Positions 11,066-23,885 of a DNA stretch of 64,000 nucleotides are shown here, one piece after another; positions within the stretch are counted from its first letter, which is position 1; the number at the start of each line of letters is the position of its first letter. This DNA is from Limnanthes douglasii subsp. nivea (taxonomy: Eukaryota; Streptophyta; Magnoliopsida; Brassicales; Limnanthaceae): assembly GCA_036936605.1 (NCBI GenBank), contig JAUPFV010000003.1, forward strand, positions 105,719,278-105,783,277, written 5' to 3'. A program made the translations under genes and the position numbers. The notes below the pieces were generated by a model. It worked only from the letters and a program-made list of their open reading frames with translations, ran no database searches and was not told the DNA's origin.

Positions 11066-14000
11066 ATGAGGCAATCAAGATTACACCTTAAAGTACTTAT
11101 TGTTCTGCTAAATTCAATCGTCTCTATAGCAGATGACACCATAGCTGCAACAAAATCATTAAAAGATGGTGACACGATCATTTCTACAAATGCCAATTTC
11201 GAACTTGGATTTTTCAGTCCGGGTGGTTCGACAAACAGGTACGTTGGAATATGGTATAAGAAAATATCTTTACAAACCGTTGTCTGGGTTGCTAATAGAG
11301 ATGTTCCTTTAACTGATAATTTCGGGAAATTGATTTTTTCCGGAGACGGTATTCTTATAATTTACGACAAATCTGGTCGGAAAATATGGTCTTCAAATTT
11401 ATCTAAACCAGAAACTACAAACCCGGTCGCGCAAATTTTGGATTCAGGTAACTTGGTTGTCAAGGAAGTCGATGATGACAATCCAGATAATTATCTATGG
11501 CAAAGTTTTGATTATCCGGGTGATACATTTCTACCGGGAATGAAATACGGAATGAATTTTGTAACGGGTTTGAATCGTGTTTTAACTTCGTGGTTAACTC
11601 CGACCGATCCCTCGACGGGTAATTACACAAATGGAATCGATCCGCGTGGTGTGCCCCAAATGTTTCTTAAGAAAAACTCAGTAGATAAGTTCAGGTCAGG
11701 TCCATGGAACGGTCTAAGATATAGCGGCATGCCTAACTTAAAACCAAATCAAATTTATTCGTACGAATATGTTTTGAACGATGAGGAAGTCTATTACCGA
11801 TATAAACTTATTAACGATTCGGTTATTTCGAGGATGCAATTAAATTCAGTTGGCGCATTGCAACGTTATACGTGGACTGACCGTATAGAAAGCTGGAATT
11901 TCTATTTATCGGCCGAAATGGATAATTGCGACCGGTATGCACTATGTGGCGTGTACGGTACATGTAACATTAACAACTCGCCCGCGTGCGCTTGCTTAAA
12001 AGGATTTGTTCCCAGAAGTTTAAACGATTGGGCGGGTGGAGATTGGACACAGGGATGCATCAGAAAAGTGAAACTAGATTGCGGGATTGGAGAAGATTTT
12101 ATTCTGATTCCTGGCGTTAAAGTACCGGACACACGAAGCTCGACGTATAACCAGACAATGGACCTTATTGAATGCAAAAGAATGTGCTTAAGAAATTGTT
12201 CGTGTATTGCTTATGCAAATTTTGATATAAGAGGAAGCGGGTGCATACATTGGTTTGGTGATCTGATTGATATTCGGGAGTACGAACGAAATGGACAAGA
12301 TATATACCTAAGGTTGGCTGCTTCCGAAATAGGTACGATATAATTTTGTTGTCTTGAGATATATATATCTTGATTAGGTGCTTGATCCACTCTACATGAT
12401 TATGGCAGAGGCGTATAAAACTTTCAACGGAAAGAAAAAGACGAAGACTATAATTATTGTGGTAGTAACTATTGGAGTGATGCTTGTTTTCGTCTGCGCG
12501 ACGTTGCTGGTTCTAAAGAAGCGGACGAATAAACTAGAGAAAACAGGTGACTTGGATTGTAAATAAAAAGTAGAAATAGAGATTATATCTTTTTTCATGA
12601 TTAGATTAGTTTTTTTTTTCGTTCGTTGATAATGCAGGAACTATGCCACGTGAAATAGAACATGACTATAGTGATCAAAGAAACGAGGAACACGATCTCG
12701 AGCTACCTTTACTTGATTTAACTACTATTATTAGTGCGACGGATAACTTCTCAGAAGATAATAAAATTGGTCAGGGTGGATACGGGCCGGTATATAAGGT
12801 AAGTCATATATACTTGATTATGTTATTACTACGAAAACATACGAGATTATAGTTATAATAATAGTAATCCATCAGCCGATGTTGTTCAGGGAATATTAGA
12901 CGGCGGAGGAGAAATAGCAGTAAAGAGACTTTCGAAAACTTCAAAACAAGGACTTGATGAATTCAAAAATGAAGTTAAATTGATTGCCAAACTTCAGCAC
13001 CGTAACTTGGTCAAGCTTCTTGGATGTTGCATACAAGAGAGAGAACAAATGTTGGTCTATGAATATATGCCTAATAAAAGCTTGAACAATTTCATTTTTG
13101 GTATGTTTCTCAAATTGTATTTATATTTTTGAAATATCGAGTAGCAAATTGATAACTTCACTCAAAAACTTTCTGCAGATAAAAAACTGTGCATGTTACT
13201 CGACTGGCCTAGACGATTCAACATCATCAACGGAGTGGCTCGTGGGCTTCTGTATCTTCATCAAGACTCTAGACTACGCATCATTCATAGAGATCTTAAA
13301 GCTAGTAATGTGTTACTCGACTACGATATGAATCCTAAAATTTCAGATTTTGGCATGGCACGGACTTTTGGAGGAGATGAAACGGAGTCAAACACAACTA
13401 AAGTGGTTGGAACGTAGTATGATTCTTTCCAATTCTCTTTATATGTAGTTATATTTTCATCCATGATTGTTCAAGATCTTTAATTTTGACATATAATTAT
13501 ATGATGCAGTGGCTATATGTCTCCGGAGTATCAACTTGATGGTCTATTTTCAGTCAAGTCCGATGTGTTTAGCTTTGGTGTTTTAGTGCTGGAGATAGTA
13601 AGCTCAAGAAGGAACAGAGGATTTTCTAATCCGGAACACAAACTCAACCTTCTGGGTCATGTAATGTCTCATCTAAATTTTCTAGCCTTATTAGTCATGT
13701 CATGTGATCCGTTTATACAGGAATACTAGATAGGATCTTATAACATGATAATATATATAATATAAGACTAAAATGAACAGATTTAAGAGTAATTACATAT
13801 ATGATTAATTAGTCATGTGTAGACATGATTTAATAACTTAGTGCATGATTAATTAGTTATGTGTAGACATCAAACACCAAATTGCATTATTTGATCTCGA
13901 ACTACTTAGTCATAAACATCGCCATACATAAGATTAGATTAACAATATGCTTTAATTAATTGATACTTCGATTGTCTATTCCCTAACTATACGTATGAAA

Positions 14001-17000
14001 GATCATTTAAGTATGAATATAACTAAATAATAATCTAAAACATGAACCTCGTTTGCTGCATCTAAACAAGAATGGTCTGACATTGTCCAATTTGGCAGTG
14101 TGATCACGTACGCGTTTAGTAGTCTGACCATAGTCTTAAAAGGCGAGACGGCAGCGGCGCCGCGGCGTGAGGTGCTAAAATACGAAGCTGTAGCGCCTCA
14201 CGTCAAAGCGAAGCCCTCTGATAGATAACGCGCTCGCTGCGGCGCCTCAGCACTATGGCAAGGCGCCGTAAGGTTCTGTTAAGGCAGCGCCTTATCAATC
14301 AGACCCAAAAAAATTAAAAAATTCTTCAAATACCTTTCTCTCTTGAAAATCTTTTTAATTTTTTAACTCATTTTTTCAACTCTCTAATTTTTTTTTATTA
14401 TTATAAATTTAAATTTTAAAAATAATAATAATTGCCAAACTATTTTCTATTATTATTTAAACTTTTCAAAATTATAACCGTTGAACCTCTAATTAATTAA
14501 AAGAGAGCACGTCCAAAAAGCAAAATACAATTAATCAAGTGTGAAGCCTCCTATTCTATTAAATTTAAATTTGAATTTTCGAATTTAAATTTAACTATTA
14601 ATAAATTTTTGAAAAAGACAATGGTAACTATTAAGGGTATGTAATTATATTTTCAAAAATTTATTTGTTATTTTTTATATATTTAACTTCCCTTGTCTAT
14701 AACTTTATCTTAACTAATCTATATTTTTATATACTTATTTTTTTTTATAAGAGCGCTGCGACTCTCGCCGTGGCTCCGCGGCCCTCGTACCGCTTAACGC
14801 TATAAAGCGTCACACACCATTAAAAACTATGAGTCTCACATTGTTAGACTTGACCGAGTGACCAAATGTACCCCAACTTGGCCGTATACCAACCAAGTGT
14901 GTTGTGCAACCGAACTTGATCTCACGACCAAACACATAATTATATTTGGTCGTGTGCTTTGGCTAGACTAGCAAGTTTGGCCAATGATCAAGCTTGGGAC
15001 AAGATCAGGAGATGCATCATGGCTCGACTAGCAAGCTTGGCCAAAGACAAAGCTTTTGACAAGGTCATATCGCGAGCCATGGCACGACCAACAAGCTTGG
15101 CAATAGTGGCCAAGATGTATCTCATGACGGATTACACTACATGTTAACCAAAGATGGGAAATCTTGGTCCAGCATCCTCCTTGCTTCATAGCCGAGTTTC
15201 CCTTCCTTCCTCACTATTGAAGGTATGAAAGCCACGTCTGACAGGACGGAAACCATGCCTGACACAGTAGAGATAAATCACGTGACATCGTACGAAGATT
15301 CAGTCAAAAAGACGTACTCGATTCTGATTAAACAATAAAAAATAAAAAAGAAGAAGGAACTGGTGGGGAAATATCCACCCACGACACCTCTAACCCAAGA
15401 CTACTATATAAATAACAATGAGATTATTACAAGTTTTGTGAAAATAAAATTGAGATATTGAATAGCAAAAACAAAAAATCTTATCAATTATAATCCTCGT
15501 TATGAAATAAATGCATGTGCTCTTTAAAACGTTTATTGAATTCCCGGTTTATTTGTTTCTTTGATCTCTTTTACTTTATATTTGAAATTCTACTTGTTAT
15601 GTGACTTTTTATATCACCATATTGGTTCCGTATCGGATAGGAGCACAAGTATATACCATAACGAGCTATTGTGACACTATGAAAATATATCGTATGTCGG
15701 GGGCTATTATCTTGTCAAGGGAGTACACTACCATTCCATCCTATGGTCTCTCATGATGTAACACCAAATGAGGTGGACACAACATAGTGAAAAAATGGGA
15801 ATGAGGGATACAGAACAGCAGAAGACTTCCCTAAAAAATATCTTGTGTGGGCCTGTAGAGGAGGGTCGACACTGCTAAACTACTATTTCATAGATAAAGA
15901 TTTAAAAGGGGAACCAACCCCCGAAAAGACGTACTGCTAATAACAACTCAAGTAGAGAGGCGTGAGATGTGTTGGATCTCTATGGATTAGAGGGTCGCAA
16001 AAAACCTACTATTTATTCCCATTAAAGGTTGATTCCCTTTTAATATCAACCTCCGCTCTGCATAAAATCCTATTGTAGGGCTTGATGGGAAGGTTATTAC
16101 GCACAAGGAAAATATGGTATTGGGAATTTTGGTAGGCATTCTCAAATAGTAGAAGAGTGAGGTAGTGGAATTCATAGTTCTCTGTTCACCATCATCTTAC
16201 AATCCCATCTTAGGCAAGTTGTGGTTTTTTAATTTCAAATAAACACCCTCACCATACCATCAATACATGCGGTATGTGGTTGGAGACGAAATGGGGGTCA
16301 TAAAATGATACCCCGACGTGATCTACGAAGAGTCAGTTGGAAACCTATAGAACTCGCCCCAAGAACTACAACTGCAAACGCTGGCTCGAGTGGGAATGTG
16401 TTAGTCATCCAACACTGGAGTCTCCTTCGCTATGGACGACCTTCAGGAGCACCAATCTGAGTGAAGGTCGACCTCGTGGTAAGAATTAGGAAATGTTTTT
16501 AATAAAAATATGAGTACAAACTTGATTCGCCTACTACGGGAGCACGATAACGTCTTTGCATGGGACAACACTTGTGATAAGTGTTTCTGAATCTTTCACT
16601 ACCCATCGACTTATTATAGATCTCCAAGTAAAACCATTACAACATAAAGATGGGCATCTAACCCTGAAGAGGTCGATCGATTATTGTTCATGGACCACAT
16701 ATGGGAGGTTGGTTATCAAGAATGGATGGGAAACCCTGTTTTATTAAAGAAATAAAAATGATAAATGGATAATGTGTATAGATTTCACCAACCTCGACAT
16801 AGCATGCCCCAAAGACCTTTTCCCGGTATCTATTTCACCAATCTCGACCTAACATGTCCCAAAGATTTGTCCTCCCTACCCCAAATTGATTAATTCATCG
16901 ACGTTATTCCGGGACACAAAGTGTTGTATTTTATGGATGCATACTCCAGGTACAACCAGATCAAAATAGATCTAAAGGATCAAGAGAAGACTTTGATTTA

Positions 17001-20000
17001 TCCACAAAATGTTATATTATTACGTGATAATTTCGTTCAGACTTAAGAACGCGGGCTCAGCCTCGAAGGAATGGTTAACAAAATGTTAAAAAGTTAGAGT
17101 GAGAGATATTTTTCACCTTGAAATAACACAACATGAAACTCAACCCCACCAAGTGATTATTCGGCCTGCCCTCCGAGAAATTCTTCGGATTCACCGTCCA
17201 TAATGGGGAACTTGATGTCCACCCAAATCAAATCACAACGCTAAGCGAGATGAACCCATCTCAAACATTAAATGAAGTATAGAGATTGGATGGGAGAATC
17301 GTTGCTCTGAACAGATTCATATCGTGGGTTGTGGATATATGTCTCTCTTTATGAAAACCCTTATAAAAGGCAGCAAATTTGAATGGAACGAGGAGTGTAA
17401 TGTAGCATTCCGAGACTTAAATACTTATCTTGTCTCCCTGCAACTGTTAGTCATGCCTATAATTGATGAAAACCTGATTGCATATCTATGGGTGTCCCAT
17501 TACGCCATAAACTCCATGTTGGTAGAGAAAGAAAAAAAGGTGAAACGCCCCATCTAGTACATCGGCAAAGATCCCCTCGAAGATTTGATGATATTTTTAA
17601 TCCCACTCAATCCAAGTTCCCACGATCCTACCCATCATATTGATCCTAAGCACACCTGAGGCCACGAGACGTCTGGACAAATGGGAAATCAAGTTGGGAG
17701 AGTTTGAAATTGAATTTGTACCTCGTAATGCGATAAAACTTAGAATGGTTAATGTATGTGGATGGCGCATCCAATGTAAGAGGATGCGAATGAGGAGTAC
17801 ACATCGTGACATTGGACGAAGAAAATGTAATGTTGGACATAGTTTTTAGATTCAAGGCTTTGAACTACGAGATTAAATACGAAGCTGTGATAGTAGGGTT
17901 GCAAATAATTTAAAATTTTATATCTGGTAACATTTGGGTGCGCTGCAACTCCTAACTGGTAGTGAAGCAAATCCTCGGGTAATATAAAACTAAAGACAAG
18001 ATGAGACGGTATTTAGAGCAAGTAAAAAAGCTTCGTTAGTCTTTTGGACGAGTGACCAACAAGCACATCGATCGAGAATATAACACAATGACAAATTATA
18101 TTACCTTATAAGGAAACACAAAGCAGACCTCAGAAGAAGAGCAATTTCAAATACATGGAGAATTATGTATTGTGAAAGAGGTTGTAGACATTTTTGCCAC
18201 AATTACGACATATTTTAGAACATGGATAATGGAAATAATAAAATACCTGGTTGACGGAGTTCAACACACTTATAAAATAGAAGAGAGAAGGTTGAGTTTG
18301 CGAGCCTTAAGTTATGTGATCATAGACGGGAAACTATTATGTAGCCGATACGTCCAACCTTTGCTAAAATGTATAGGACTAACAAAAGTTAATTATTTCC
18401 TAAAGTAAATCCATATGGGATCATATCGATGACATCTTTGGGCACAAAAATTAGCCTACAAAGCTTTGACTTTTGAGTATTATTGGTATGATATGCGCAA
18501 AAATGACAAGAACTTGGTCACAAGGCGAGATAACTGCTAATGATAATCTAGTTTTAGCACCAAATGGGACTCGAGCTAACATCAATACTAGAAGAGTTTC
18601 CATTCGACCAGTGGGGCCTAGAGCCTTCCCTTCAAGACTGGGAAACATTTGGTTGTAATAGTCACAATTAACTAATTAACCAAATAGATTGAGATGAAAT
18701 CCCTCCACCAAACTAGAGAGGATGAGATCATGAAGTTAATATGGAAATATATAGTATGTTATTTTTAATCCTTAATTATGAAAATATATTACATTTCGAT
18801 AATGAGGAGACCAAATACTTTTACCTCGAGTGCAAGATTAACCAATATATATCTTCGTCTTACAATCCGCATGAAAATGGGCAGGTGGAGGTGACCAACC
18901 GCACGATCATGAATAGAATGAAGAAGAGTATGGGAAACGCAAAAAAAAACCTGAACGAAGATACTACCAAAAATAATGTAGACGTATTGAACTACCTGAC
19001 GATGCTCAACTATGAAAAGTGCTTTCTAACTTACCAAATGAGCGGAGGCCGTGGTGCTAGTGGAAATCGGGTCCCCAACCACTCGCAACCTACAATATGA
19101 AAAAATCAATAGTGAGCAAGGACAACAGACCCATTTAGACACACCAGAAGAACGCTGCGACAAAACACACATACAACTCGAAGCTAAAGCCCAAACCCAT
19201 TAAAGTTGGAGAACTCGTACTTAGGCGTGTCTTTCAACACATCTAACAACGAGGAGCGAAAAATTCAGAACCCACTTGGGAAGGACCATATCAAATAATT
19301 TAATTTCCTATTACTAGGAAGGCATGAATTAGAGAAAAAATTAAAAGTTGTGGAACATAACACATCTACACTTGTACTATGCTTAGAATTATTTCCTTGT
19401 TGTATAGGATCAAATTGAAAAATTATTACTTATGAAAATAATTTTGCATCTGAAGAGAAACACGTTTTGAGTCATTTTTTACACAAGTTAATGTTTCAAC
19501 CCTCTACATGGTCCATAGTGGGGTATGAACTAGACCGTGAACTTGTTCGATCATAAATCGGAAAATCAATAGAGCAGAGGTAAGGTTATACCAACAAAAA
19601 TTAGAGAAATTCGAATGAAACAAGACAACAGAAAGTTATTACAAGACTTAGGACTTTGGTTCCATGCATATAAGTAACGAAGTGGACAAGAGTTACTAAT
19701 ATGACTTGAAATATTGTCTAAGAGGAGTACGAATAAAACAAAGTCAGGATTTGAAGCTCAAGTATCTTTTGCTTCATTTAAACAAGGATGGTTCGACGTT
19801 TCCCAACTTGGTTGAGTGGCTAAGTGTAGCCCAACTACATCGCAGATCAACCAAATGGTTTGGCAAAACACAACTTAGCCTCACGCCCAAGCCCTTGACT
19901 ATACATGGACGTGAGATAGAGTGCAACTGGAATCTTGGCCACATGGCTAAGGAAATATATCCCGTATGGCGCAACCAGCTAGCTTGGCCAACGGCCGAGC

Positions 20001-21311
20001 ATGCTAGAAGTCCAATTTGCGTGTTATAACAGGAAAACAAGCTTGGCCAACGGTAAAGGTTGTGATAAAGCCTGACCGTGTGTCATAGCTCCACTAATAT
20101 TGGGACAAGTCCACCTAGCGCACCATGTATGGACTAGCAAGGTTGGCCAACGACCAAGCTTGTGACAGGGATAGATCGCGCGCAATGGCACGACCTGCAA
20201 GCTTGGCCATGATGGCCAAGATGTTTTCGACGACGGATCAAGTTGTGCGTTACGGGAAGATGAAAAATCTTAGCCCAACAACTACTTGCACCATAGTCGA
20301 GTTCCCCATTCTCTCACTGCACTGGCGGTACGGAAGACACATGTACTAGTATGGAAATCATGTCTGATATCGTACATATAAAATTCGTGACATCATATGA
20401 TGATCTAGCTAAAAGGACGTACTGAATTCTGATAAAGCAACATCAAGGCTGAACTAGTGGAGAGACATCTACCCTTGACACCTCTAAACATAGGTTATTA
20501 TATAAAGAACAATGAGATTATTGTGAGATAATTGAAATGTAATCCTCTTTATGAAATAAATACAAATATTACAAAGTTTATTTAATTTTCGTGTTACTCT
20601 TTTTTCTTTATCCTCGTTTAATTTTACATTTGATGTTTTATTTATTACCGAATTTTTATTTTACGAACGAACAAAATTATAACTCTAAAACGTATCATAT
20701 TACTTTCCAATTTATCAATTTTATAGATAATTTTCCTTTCATCTCGTCAACTTTTCAAATTATTAGTTATTTTTTTAACCCCATATATATAACAAGTCAA
20801 ATAGATAATATCTTACGTTTTGAGAAAAAAATTAGCCCAACCAACCAGTAATGTAATGCATTTTAAAATGGAGTGGATAGTAATTCCAAATATTGAAGAT
20901 ATTTTAACTTATACAAATTTAGGAAATTTAAGTACAGCTTAGTTTTGGAACATACTCCGTAAAGAGTTACCCACGACACTAGAGTTTTAATTTTATTTTT
21001 TCTAGGCATGGAGGCTATATGGAGAAGAAAGAACACTTGATTTGATCGACGAATCGATAAAAGAAAGCTGGAACATGGATGAAGTAATGAGAGCGGTCCA
21101 TGTAGGTCTACTGTGTGTCCAACAAAATCCAGAAGATAGACCGAACATGTCAACTGTTGTGGTAATGTTAACAAGTGAAATGCTACTACCCCATCCTAAA
21201 GAACCGGGATTTTTCACCGAGAGACATCTTTTGCAATCGGATTGTTCCACAACTGTCCAAGAAATATCTACAGTTAATATGGTTACCATCACATCGTTAG
21301 GGCCGCGGTAG
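11066..21311 (+). CDS. G-type lectin S-receptor-like Ser/Thr protein kinase, 7 exons
   Basis: Plasma-membrane receptor kinase of the S-domain family. Exons: 11066-12332, 12409-12546, 12638-12798, 12890-13100, 13179-13413, 13510-13660 and 21006-21311. All introns are GT-AG, phases agree at every junction, and the joined frame is 822 codons, the usual family length. Order in the protein: signal peptide ([15 protein letters not shown], then DDTIAA), B-lectin domain (~25-150), S-locus glycoprotein domain, EGF-like cysteines ([13 protein letters not shown]), PAN domain ([15 protein letters not shown]), transmembrane helix in exon 2 ([20 protein letters not shown]), then the kinase. Kinase motifs are complete: [53 protein letters not shown] and EDRPNM. 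The tail ends TSLGPR. The split pattern matches typical S-domain kinase genes. The last intron is unusually long and full of transposons. The ligand is unknown; self-incompatibility function cannot be inferred. Confidence 0.94.
14129..14831. mobile_element. hAT-type non-autonomous transposon (MITE)
   Basis: A 703-bp segment beginning CATAGTCTTAAAAGGCG and ending in the imperfect inverse (CATAGTTTTTAATGGTG on the other strand). It is flanked by AGTCTGAC (14121-14128) and AGTCTCAC (14832-14839), an 8-bp target duplication with one mismatch, which is the hAT hallmark. The subterminal ~140 bp on the left and ~70 bp on the right are strikingly GC-rich (GCGCC/GGCGC motifs) against an AT-rich middle. 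It has no coding capacity. Confidence 0.82.
14842..15620 (+). repeat. 5' LTR of the intronic gypsy element
   Basis: It matches 19789-20660 in order throughout: AAGCTTGG blocks, ATGGCACGACC, GACACCTCTAA, AACAATGAGATTATT and TCCTC.TTATGAAATAAAT. A TATATAAATAA box sits near 15406 and its counterpart TATATAAAGAA near 20500. The end is approximate. Confidence 0.8.
16530..19386 (+). pseudogene. Degenerate gypsy pol (RT, RNase H, integrase)
   Basis: The pieces lie in separate frames broken by stops. The RT N-terminal part ([12 protein letters not shown], near 16536) is followed by [12 protein letters not shown] (16780) and the conserved [14 protein letters not shown] (near 16930). RNase H is at about 17280-17750 ([34 protein letters not shown]). 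The integrase core is at about 18790-18950 ([19 protein letters not shown]). A closing motif [10 protein letters not shown] before a stop at 19384-19386 resembles the end of Tat-type pol. A 50-bp tandem duplication at 16782-16880 disrupts the RT. No convincing gag was found at 15700-16500. Confidence 0.82.
16782..16880 (+). repeat. 50-bp tandem duplication inside the RT remnant
   Basis: ATTTCACCAA.CTCGAC..A.CATG.CCCAAAGA occurs at 16782 and again at 16832, with several mismatches. It copies the TNLD-CPKD coding segment of the RT. Confidence 0.75.
19789..20660 (+). repeat. 3' LTR of the intronic gypsy element
   Basis: Diverged copy of 14842-15620. It shares the blocks GTTCGAC...TTGG.TGAGTGGC, the ATGGCACGACC.GCAAGCTTGGC core, and the tail with AACAATGAGATTATT and TTATGAAATAAAT. 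The divergence is large by eye, including indels, so the insertion is old. The boundary is approximate. Confidence 0.78.
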
Positions 21312-22085
21312 TAGTTTTGTTCCGTTTATTTCAATATTTACCTTATATGAAAATTTATTGTCTTTGATGTATAGAATTCATGATTTCTTAAATAGAATTG
21401 GTTGAGCCCAACTTCCAAAAATGAAGTGGAATGGTTTCTGAGTTTATAAGAAAGAGAACTAGGGTTTACCATTACTTTTCTAAAGTTGATTTTAGGTTCA
21501 TTCATCGTCTGATTTGGAACATAACAAAATTAAATAATCCACGTTATGCGAGTTTATTGGTTCATAGATGTGACCGTGTAAATAAAATTGAATGAGAGAT
21601 TATTATTTTATGGTTAACTATATTTTTGGTATATTTTGTTAACAAGAAAATATCACTTTTATCCCCGTATAAATATAAAAATATATATTATTTTCTTTAG
21701 TATTTTCTCACATTTCTTACTATAGTATTTTTATTTTTTCCAGTGACTAACACATTTAAAAAACTCATGAACATCCGTAGAACGCTTTAATCAAGTGATT
21801 GTATGTCTTTTGCTAGTCGTTTTATGATTCGAAAAAATTTAGAGGATTATTTGTCACAGTAATTATGATTCATAAGACGCATTTTAAATCTGTTGAGTAT
21901 AAATAATTTATGGTATAAATATTTGCAAGAATGATAGGAAAAAAAAAGTTAATTTTTTTTACAGTTAACTGAATACCGAATTAGTTTTAAATTTCATCTA
22001 TGGACGTTTATCACTACAAATGGTTATATTTGTCTCCCCGCATATTTTATTCATAAAGAATGAGTTTTATAAAAATGTGTTCTGA
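21312..22085. other. Spacer downstream of the kinase gene
   Basis: AT-rich, with no recognised gene. It must contain the 3' UTR and poly(A) site of the kinase gene; no single signal stands out among the AT-rich candidates. Confidence 0.5.
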
Positions 22086-22089
22086 ATTT

Positions 22090-23460
22090 TAGTTATATGT
22101 CGCCTCCTCACAATGGTGTAACATTGAAGATAAACTGCATACTATGCTTGATGATTTGAACATTGAAGATAAGCTATTTGCTCTTACGTTAGATAATGCA
22201 AGTTTTAATATCGTTTCAGTTGATAACTCAACTGAATTTTAAAAATTCACTTGTTCGTTATGGAGAATTTTTTAATGTTTGTTGTTGTGCACATGTATTG
22301 AATTTAGTAGTTCAAGATGGATTGAAACAAATCGATATAGTTATTGATAAAGTTTGTGATTGTGTGAAGTATGTTTTAGAATGTGTTAAAAATATGTCTT
22401 TAGATTCTACTAAGAATTTAAGGTTAAATGTACCCAGAAGATGGAACCCGACTTTTTTATGCCTGAGAGTTCTATGTTTTATCATCGTGCATTTTCTCGT
22501 CTAGAGTTAGGTGATTCAAATTTTAATTCTTGTCCAACCCACGAGGAGTGGGAGAGGATAGAGAATATTAGAATTTTTTGAAGATGTTCTATAATATTAC
22601 TTGTGCTTTTCCGGAAGCATGTATCCTACATTGAATTTGTATTTTTCTTTGGTTTTCATGCTACATTTGACTTTGAAAGAAGAATTAAGAAATAAAGACG
22701 AGTACATAAGAAAGATAGCTCATCAAATATGGAAACGTTTAGGAAATATTTGTCTCATTTTAGTGAAATTATGACTATTCCCATCATATTATATCCTTGT
22801 TACAAACTTCAGTTTGTAGAGTTCTCTTACCGCAAAATATATGGTGATGATGGTTATGAACATGAGTTTAACAAGGTTAAAAACAAGTTATATTCTCTTT
22901 TTGATGAGTATGGGAGCACGAATTCTATTAACGAGACTTCATCTTTAGATAATATGGAAAGTAATTGATTACTATCGATGGGTGGACTAGCATATGACTT
23001 AAGGAATGTATTTTTATACTTAATATGTTACTATTATGTAATTAAAATGTTTATTAAATCAAAATTATATACGAAGAATACTAGTCTATTATATAATATT
23101 AAATTCATTTTCTTAAATCTATATATGATTGTTTCTTTGCATTAGTTAAAGGATTTTAAAGGTGATGCATGTAGTATTTTACCAAAAACTACATAACTCG
23201 AACTATATTTACATGCAGCAAAGGTGAATGGAGATACAAATTTTAATATCATATCATATTATAAAATAAACCAATATAAATATCCAGAACTCGCTACCAT
23301 GGCTCGAAATGTGCTGTCAATCCTATATCTACGGTCGCATCGGAGTCGGCATTCAGTGTTGGCACTCGAGTTCTCAATCAATTGCACAGTTCGCTTAAAC
23401 CAGATACAGCCGATGCATTAATTTGTACACAAGATTGGTTAGTTTGAAAAAGTGTAAGTT
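22090..23460 (+). pseudogene. Decayed hAT transposase (RICESLEEPER/BED-type)
   Basis: Plus-strand fragments fall in the expected hAT order, in shifting frames. IEDKLFALTLDNASFN (~22155) is a catalytic-region block. CCCAHVLNLVVQDGLKQIDIVID with a following PRRWNPT (22280-22460) is next. EFSYRKIYGDDGYEHEFNKVKNKLYSLFDEY follows (22815-22910). Last is the dimerisation block [20 protein letters not shown] then [14 protein letters not shown] (23335-23440). Stops and frameshifts separate the blocks, so it is not functional. Terminal inverted repeats were not identified. Confidence 0.85.
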
Positions 23461-23885
23461 TTCTAAGCTCTGAAACTTAAATGTTTAAAGTTTAATGTCT
23501 AGTTTATATGATTTTGATATTTTTTTTTGTTTGATAATATATTCTAGCTTTTCATGGGTAAGAAAATGAATAAACTCATGGATGATTTTTTTATTTTGGA
23601 TTTGGATCTTAACACAGATGATGGTTCGATTAGTTGATTTGGTTTAAGGTAATTTATGATATAATTATATGAATATGTTATCAAATATAATATATATTTG
23701 AGATCTAACTTTGATTTTATTTAATTTTTGTAAGAACTTTAAATTGGTAAAATAAACTTCAAAGTTCATGTTTTTTTAAATTTAATCATTTGTTGTTGAT
23801 TACAAAATTTGTGTAATGTAATATTTTTTAATATTATGTAAGATTGGAGTTTAATACTATCTAGATTTTGGGTTTCACATTATGT
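23461..23885. other. AT-rich spacer
   Basis: No recognisable features. It may be the 3' part of the adjacent decayed hAT element. Confidence 0.4.

Larger units (their letters stand above)
14842..20660 (+). mobile_element. Decayed Ty3/gypsy LTR retrotransposon within the intron
   Basis: Two diverged direct repeats of about 0.8 kb (LTRs) enclose plus-strand pol remnants in the order RT, RNase H, integrase, which defines Ty3/gypsy. The same orientation as the host gene means its LTR polyadenylation signals could act on the gene transcript. Stops and frameshifts are dense, so it is old and inactive. Edges are approximate because the LTRs have drifted and I could not match a target duplication. 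Confidence 0.85.
13661..21005 (+). other. Transposon-filled last intron of the kinase gene (7345 bp)
   Basis: The donor is GTAATG after the codon for His in LNLLGH. The acceptor is TTTTCTAG before GCATGG, restoring the family's usual LNLLGH-AWRLY junction in phase 0. Inside are an hAT-type MITE (14129-14831) and a decayed gypsy element (about 14842-20660). If the intron were retained, reading would stop after about 23 extra codons, at 13727-13729, and the kinase would lose its C-terminal lobe. Confidence 0.9.

Noticed and set aside
12392..12598. Minus-strand frame with hydrophobic stretch opposite the kinase transmembrane exon
   Set aside because: It is the shadow of the membrane-spanning exon of the receptor kinase, whose splice phases and domains are unambiguous.
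16556..16747. Short open frames inside the intronic gypsy as separate genes
   Set aside because: They are fragments or shadows of the broken pol and integrase reading frames.
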